This document shows, piece by piece, positions 59,488 to 64,000 of a stretch of 64,000 bases of DNA. The notes under the pieces are model-generated. The model worked only from the letters and a program-made list of their open reading frames with translations. It was not told where the DNA came from and searched no databases. Origin of the DNA: Bacillota bacterium (GTDB lineage: Bacteria > Bacillota > Sulfobacillia > Sulfobacillales > Sulfobacillaceae); NCBI GenBank assembly GCA_023511625.1, contig JAIMBD010000013.1:1-64000 (forward strand), written 5' to 3'. The number at the start of each line of letters is the position of its first letter. Within the stretch, counting starts at the first letter, position 1. Position numbers and translations under genes: made by a program.

Positions 59488-62400
59488 ATGCGATCCAGCG
59501 CACTCACGCCGTTTATCGGTTCGGAACACGACGCCTGTGCCCTGTTTGCCGCGGTGTCTAAGAGGGCGCCGACGGGCGGGGATCCGTCTTTGTGGGAGCT
59601 CGCGCTGGACAGCCTCCACAAAATGAGCCACCGCGCGGGCTGGATTCGCGGCGTGAGCGACGGGTCGGGGCTGGAGGCGGACATCCCGCGGGCGGCATGG
59701 CAACGGCGTCTGGACCGCTCTCACGCCGGCTATTCCGCCTGGGCGCCGAATTTCTGGGTGCTGGAACTGGTGGTGTCGCCGAGCCAGCTCAAGTTGGTCG
59801 AGCGCAACGTGCGCACGTTGGCCCCGTATTACGGGTTTTCGGTGTTGCTGCTGGAACCGGAGTCGGAAGGCCGCGACCAATTCCTCATCTCGTTCGCCCT
59901 GTGGCAGGAGCGGTTAGATGCGGGGACCGAGTTTGCCTTCTTGAACCGATTGGAGCAAGAGTTCCCGGGCCAAGTGGCGTCGTTCAGCCCCCACACCATG
60001 GTGTGGAAGGTGGTGGGCAGCCCAGACGACCTCACGGCCATGTTGAACGCCTATCCCGGATACCAGCCGCGGGCACTCATGGCCCACAACCGGTTCTCCA
60101 CCAATACCGAGCGCGACTTGCGGCGGGTCCAACCGTTTTTGCACCTTGCCCACAACGGGGAGATCAACACCATCGACCGCCTGATGCGCGAGTTGGAGGA
60201 GCTCGGGGTACAGCCCCTGTACGACGGCAGCGACTCCCAGAATCTGGATCGCGCCCTGACCTACCTGCTGTACGGGCTTGGCATGCCGCTGCCGGAGGCC
60301 TTGCGGTTCCTGGTGATGCCGTCGCCGGCCATGATGCGCCAACTGTCGCCCGCCGACCAGGAGGATTGGCTGCGGTTGCGCCAGGCCATGGGACCGCTGG
60401 CCCAAGGGCCGGCGGCGCTGTTGACCCGGCACGGCAACGTGCTGGCGGCGGCCGTGGACGCCCTGGGCCTACGCCCCTTGTGGCTTCTGGAGACGGCCGA
60501 GCTTTGGGCGTTAAGCTCGGAGCCGCATGTCATCGACCCGACCGAATGGGTGGCGGAACCCAAACTCATTGGGCCTGGCGAGATCGTGGCCCTATCCTGG
60601 GAGGCCGAAGGACCGGTCACGGTCTACACCAACCAGGACATCACTGCCGCTGCCCTGCGCCGCTTCCGCGGCGTGGCCATCCAGCCGCGCTGGGAGCCGG
60701 CGGGCGCGCGGACTGCCGATGTTGCCCCGTCCTGGCGGTACCTCGCCGACGGGTGGCGGAAGGACGACGTGCAGCTGGTGGAAACCTGGTACCAGGAGCA
60801 TCGGGAGCCCATCGGGTCGCTCGGCTTTGACGCGCCATTGGCGGCGTTGGACGAGGACAACGTCCAAAACGTGGCCGACTACCTCCAAGAGGTGGTGGCG
60901 GTGGTGACCAACCCCGCCCTCGACCGCGAACGCGAGGCAGAACATTTCTCCCTGCTCACGTACCTGGGGCCGCGCCCGGCGCTCGATCGGCTGGAGGAGC
61001 CGGTGGGCCGCGGGCTTTGGCTGCCGCACCCCTGGCTCGGGGAAGACGACCTGCGCGCGGTAGTGTCACACTTTGGTGAACGGGTCACTCGGCTGACCCC
61101 GAACCAAAAGCCCGGCGAGACCGAATTGGAGGCCGTCGAGCGGATCGCCCAGGCCGCCGTGGCGGCCGTCTTGGGCGGGGCCCACCTCCTGGTCCTGGAC
61201 GATGCCACGGCCTACGCCGAGGGGGTAGCCTTAGACGTGCATCTGGCCATCGCCGGCATCGATCGCGCCCTGCGCAGCCAGGGGCTTCGGCGCAAGGTCG
61301 GTCTGGTGGTCCGCTCGGGGATGCTGCGCAACCTGCACGACCTGGCCTTGGCGTTGGGGCTGGGGGCCGACGCACTCGACCCTTACCTCATCTGGCAACT
61401 CTGCCCGCCTGACCAAGCCGTGCGCGACGTGTTTTACGTCCTATCCAGCGGGCTGGAGAAGGTGCTGTCTACCACCGGGTGCCACGAGCTCGACGGGTAT
61501 GGGCGCTCGTTTGCGGGCATTGGGCTGCCGCGAGAAATCGGCCAGCTGTTAAACGTGCCCACCTATTTCGCGCCCGACCTTTCCGCGTGGAACGAACACC
61601 GCGCCCTGGTCGCCGAAAAGCGGTTACAGGCGGAAGCCGAGGCCGTTCCGGGCAAGGAGCCGCGCCTGCCCCGTTTCAGCCACCGCAACAACCGGCTGTT
61701 CAAGTCGATCGGGGCCCTGGCGGAGGGGAAGATCGACGCCAACACGTACGAGGACCACGCCTTTAAGTGGGCCCAGGAGATGCCCATCAACATCCGGCAC
61801 GTCTTGTCGGTGAAGTACCCCAAGGCGCCCACGCGCAAGCAACCGAGTAAGGTCGACATTTCCATCGACGGCTATGATTTGCCCTTCGTCATCGCCTCCA
61901 TGTCCTATGGGTCGCAGGGCGAGACTGCCTTCCGGGCATACGCCGAGGCCGCCAAGGCCCTCAACATGCTGGCCATGAACGGCGAGGGCGGCGAGATCCG
62001 GGACATGTTGGGCCGGTACTACCGGTGGCGCGGGCACCAGATCGCCTCGGGGCGGTTTGGCGTCAACACCGCGCTGTTAAACGGCGCGCGGTTTTTGGAG
62101 ATCAAAATCGGGCAGGGAGCCAAGCCGGGAGAAGGCGGGCACTTGCCGGGCAAAAAGGTGTCGGAGAAGGTGGCCCAGGCGCGCAACGCCTTGCCGGGCA
62201 TCGACCTCATCTCCCCCAACAACAACCACGACCTGTACTCCATCGAGGATCTGGCCCAGCTGATCTTCGAGCTCAAGACGGCCAACCCCGATGCCAAGGT
62301 CGTGGTGAAGTGCCCGGTGGTCCCGAACATCGGCACCATCGCCGTGGGCATCGTCAAGGCCGGCGCCGACGTGGTCACCCTGTCGGGGTTTGAAGGCGGC

Positions 62401-63759
62401 ACGGGGGCGGCGCGCCTGCACGCCTTGCGCCACGTAGGGCTGCCGGCAGACGTGGGCGTGCCGCTGGTGCACGCGGCCCTGTCGGCTGCGGGACTGCGCG
62501 ACCAGGCCGAGATCTGGTGCGACGGCGGCATGCGCAGCGCCGAAGACGCCCTCAAGATGATCCTCTTGGGAGCCAACCGGGTCGGGTACGCCACCTTGGC
62601 CATGATGGCGCTCGGTTGCACCGCCTGCCGCGGCTGCCAGCTCGACACCTGCCACGTCGGCATCACCACGCAAATCGAGACGGTAGAGGAGGCCCGCGAG
62701 CGCGGCCTGAAGAAGTTTGAACCCCAGGTGTTGGACGTGGCCGTCGAGCACTTGGTGCGCGTCTTCCGGAGCATGGGCCAGAGCCTGGCCGGATACGTGG
62801 AGCAACTGGGGGAGACCCGCCTGCAAAACTTGGTGGGGCGCTGGGACCTTTTGCAGCAGGAACACTACTACTCGGTGGTCAATGTGGTGGGCTACCTGGA
62901 TCAGCTCCAGGAGGCCCTGCAGCGCGCCGTACGGGCCGAGTCGGCGGTCTTGGTGGCCACGGGCACCGATGCCGTGCCGGCCTCCATCAGCCCCCCGAGC
63001 CCCAACCAGCGGGCCATCGGCACCGGTCTCGCCCATCGTGGCCACGCGCCTGCTGGCCCTATCGCCGTCAACCGGGTGGCCGGCCAAGGCTTTGGGGCCT
63101 TCAACGGGCGCGGGCTTTCGCTGGTGGCCCTGGGCGGGGCTCAGGACGGCGTGGGCAAGAGCGCCATGGGCGGCGAGATCGTGGTGCTCAAGACCCAGAA
63201 CCAATCCGGCACCGTCGTGGGCGGGTTCTGCGGCAAGTCGCTGGCGTACGGCGCCCAGGCCGGCACCTTCATCGTGCAGGGTCAGGCCGACGCGCGGGCC
63301 GGTGTGCGGTTGGCAGGGGCCAATGTCGTCATCCTCAACGACGTCCCTGACCAAAGCCTGTGGTCCTGGGTCAACTGGGGTCCTGCCGCCATCAAGGGGT
63401 TTGGGTTTGAGTACATGACGCGCGGCGTGGGCATCATCCTCGGCGACCCCGGACCGTGGCTGTGCGCAGGCATGACCGGCGGAGTCCTCTACCTGGAGCT
63501 GGACCCCGATCGGGGCCTGACCTTGTCGGTACTGCAAGACCGGTTGGCCACCAACGCCAAGATCCAGTGGCGCCCCTTGGAGGCCCCCGACATCGCCACC
63601 GTGCGGCGGCTTTTAGGCCTCGCCCAAGAGCGCACCCGCGAGACGGCCAGTCCCGCGCTCCAAGCCAAACTGGCCCGCTTGTTGGAGGACCCGGCCCGCT
63701 GGATGATCAAGGCGGTGCCGGAAGGCATGCAAGCCGATCCCAACGTTTCGACGGAGTGA
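59488..63759 (+). CDS. gltB: Glutamate synthase large subunit (GltB)
   Basis: 1423 residues. N-terminal class II glutaminase (likely nucleophile Cys in EHDACALFAAVSKR; HNRFSTNTERDLRRVQPFLH LAHNGEINT), central domain, FMN-binding synthase domain (SYGSQGETAFRAYAEAAKAL, MNGEGGEIRD, GEGGHLPGKKV, TLSGFEGGTGAARLHALRHV), the 3Fe-4S motif GCTACRGCQLDTCHVGITTQ, and the C-terminal GXGXG domain. It makes glutamate from glutamine and 2-oxoglutarate. ATG 59488 (or TTG 59485) follows AAGGAGG. No gltD is adjacent, so the electron donor may be ferredoxin or an unlinked GltD. Confidence 0.93.
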   Translation: MRSSALTPFIGSEHDACALFAAVSKRAPTGGDPSLWELALDSLHKMSHRAGWIRGVSDGSGLEADIPRAAWQRRLDRSHAGYSAWAPNFWVLELVVSPSQLKLVERNVRTLAPYYGFSVLLLEPESEGRDQFLISFALWQERLDAGTEFAFLNRLEQEFPGQVASFSPHTMVWKVVGSPDDLTAMLNAYPGYQPRALMAHNRFSTNTERDLRRVQPFLHLAHNGEINTIDRLMRELEELGVQPLYDGSDSQNLDRALTYLLYGLGMPLPEALRFLVMPSPAMMRQLSPADQEDWLRLRQAMGPLAQGPAALLTRHGNVLAAAVDALGLRPLWLLETAELWALSSEPHVIDPTEWVAEPKLIGPGEIVALSWEAEGPVTVYTNQDITAAALRRFRGVAIQPRWEPAGARTADVAPSWRYLADGWRKDDVQLVETWYQEHREPIGSLGFDAPLAALDEDNVQNVADYLQEVVAVVTNPALDREREAEHFSLLTYLGPRPALDRLEEPVGRGLWLPHPWLGEDDLRAVVSHFGERVTRLTPNQKPGETELEAVERIAQAAVAAVLGGAHLLVLDDATAYAEGVALDVHLAIAGIDRALRSQGLRRKVGLVVRSGMLRNLHDLALALGLGADALDPYLIWQLCPPDQAVRDVFYVLSSGLEKVLSTTGCHELDGYGRSFAGIGLPREIGQLLNVPTYFAPDLSAWNEHRALVAEKRLQAEAEAVPGKEPRLPRFSHRNNRLFKSIGALAEGKIDANTYEDHAFKWAQEMPINIRHVLSVKYPKAPTRKQPSKVDISIDGYDLPFVIASMSYGSQGETAFRAYAEAAKALNMLAMNGEGGEIRDMLGRYYRWRGHQIASGRFGVNTALLNGARFLEIKIGQGAKPGEGGHLPGKKVSEKVAQARNALPGIDLISPNNNHDLYSIEDLAQLIFELKTANPDAKVVVKCPVVPNIGTIAVGIVKAGADVVTLSGFEGGTGAARLHALRHVGLPADVGVPLVHAALSAAGLRDQAEIWCDGGMRSAEDALKMILLGANRVGYATLAMMALGCTACRGCQLDTCHVGITTQIETVEEARERGLKKFEPQVLDVAVEHLVRVFRSMGQSLAGYVEQLGETRLQNLVGRWDLLQQEHYYSVVNVVGYLDQLQEALQRAVRAESAVLVATGTDAVPASISPPSPNQRAIGTGLAHRGHAPAGPIAVNRVAGQGFGAFNGRGLSLVALGGAQDGVGKSAMGGEIVVLKTQNQSGTVVGGFCGKSLAYGAQAGTFIVQGQADARAGVRLAGANVVILNDVPDQSLWSWVNWGPAAIKGFGFEYMTRGVGIILGDPGPWLCAGMTGGVLYLELDPDRGLTLSVLQDRLATNAKIQWRPLEAPDIATVRRLLGLAQERTRETASPALQAKLARLLEDPARWMIKAVPEGMQADPNVSTE

Positions 63760-63766
63760 CGGTCCC

Positions 63767-64000
63767 CTACCGATCAGACCCGGCCAGATACCGACGGGCC
63801 AAGGCCCACAGCCGATCCCGCCGGTTCAAGGCCGGGTCTTGGCTTACCGCCGCCCAAAGCTGCGCCGTCAGACGGCCGAGCGCGGCCCCTTGGACGCCCA
63901 GGACGGCCCCGAGTTCTCCTGGCGAGACCGCCAAAGCCAGGGGATAGAGCGACTCTTCGACCCCGTGGGCCCGAGCCCAGTCGGCCAAGATCCCCCAGCC
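63767..64000 (-). CDS. CCA-adding enzyme / tRNA nucleotidyltransferase, C-terminal fragment
   Basis: The frame is open at the window edge and encodes the last 77 residues of a protein ending PLALAVSPGELGAVLGVQGA, LGRLTAQLWAAVSQDPALNR and RDRLWALARRYLAGS. This resembles the tail of bacterial CCA-adding enzymes or poly(A) polymerases (GxxLGxxLxxLxxxVxxxxxxN pattern). The catalytic head domain is outside the window, so the call rests on the tail alone. It is convergent with gltB, 7 bp away. Confidence 0.5.
   Translation of the reverse strand, partial: GWGILADWARAHGVEESLYPLALAVSPGELGAVLGVQGAALGRLTAQLWAAVSQDPALNRRDRLWALARRYLAGSDR

Overview
The window is GC-rich, gene-dense DNA from a bacterium that is most likely a spore-forming, high-GC Firmicute (Sulfobacillus/Symbiobacterium-like). 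That is inferred from content rather than a marker gene: a gerA-gerC-gerB germination receptor operon, cwlD, a YtpB-type terpene synthase, ytxH, hemE-hemH-hemY in coproporphyrin-pathway order, arginase, two c-di-AMP riboswitches, a tad pilus locus without outer-membrane parts, and mostly AGGAGG-type ribosome binding sites. No rRNA or tRNA gene was seen.

Layout. (1) 1-5042 is a graveyard of mobile elements. It holds the 3' part of a decayed IS21-type element with its terminal 24-bp repeats, a DDE transposase operon whose ATPase gene is cut off at the IS21 end, and a frameshifted ISLre2/UPF0236-type remnant. (2) 5043-11333 carries moaA behind a Moco-type riboswitch, and kdp K+ ATPase genes behind a c-di-AMP riboswitch with two tiny membrane ORFs ahead of kdpA. 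(3) 11345-20484 holds hemEHY, a lipoprotein, a tricorn protease, spermidine synthase and a ferredoxin. (4) 20671-25648 holds a terpene synthase and a molybdate/tungstate ABC operon with a palindromic operator and an XRE-plus-binding-domain regulator. (5) 25693-30557 holds a lipoprotein under a second c-di-AMP riboswitch, about 600 bp without genes, a GT4 glycosyltransferase, YtxH and DUF948-like proteins, a PurM-fold protein and a CopZ-like metallochaperone. (6) 30796-39073 holds the germination receptor and a MoxR-DUF58-transglutaminase operon. (7) 39034-47461 holds SirB1, aspartate-semialdehyde dehydrogenase, a ferredoxin-NADP reductase, an ArsC/YffB-like gene with an in-frame UGA at its redox site, a globin-GGDEF-EAL protein and a polytopic membrane protein. 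(8) 47683-55276 is the tad pilus locus, ending in a DUF192-TadE fusion and a second copy of the membrane protein. (9) 55336-64000 holds ornithine carbamoyltransferase, an M20 amidohydrolase, arginase, CwlD, the glutamate synthase large subunit and the end of a CCA-adding enzyme.

The strongest candidate for something undescribed is the ArsC/YffB-like gene (43757-44110, minus). UGA replaces the first cysteine of the family CSTC motif, the rest of the frame is intact, and a perfect 8-bp hairpin lies 15 nt downstream at bacterial-SECIS distance. The DUF192-TadE fusion (prepilin cleavage would release a DUF192 domain) and the riboswitch-controlled orphan lipoprotein are the next most interesting.
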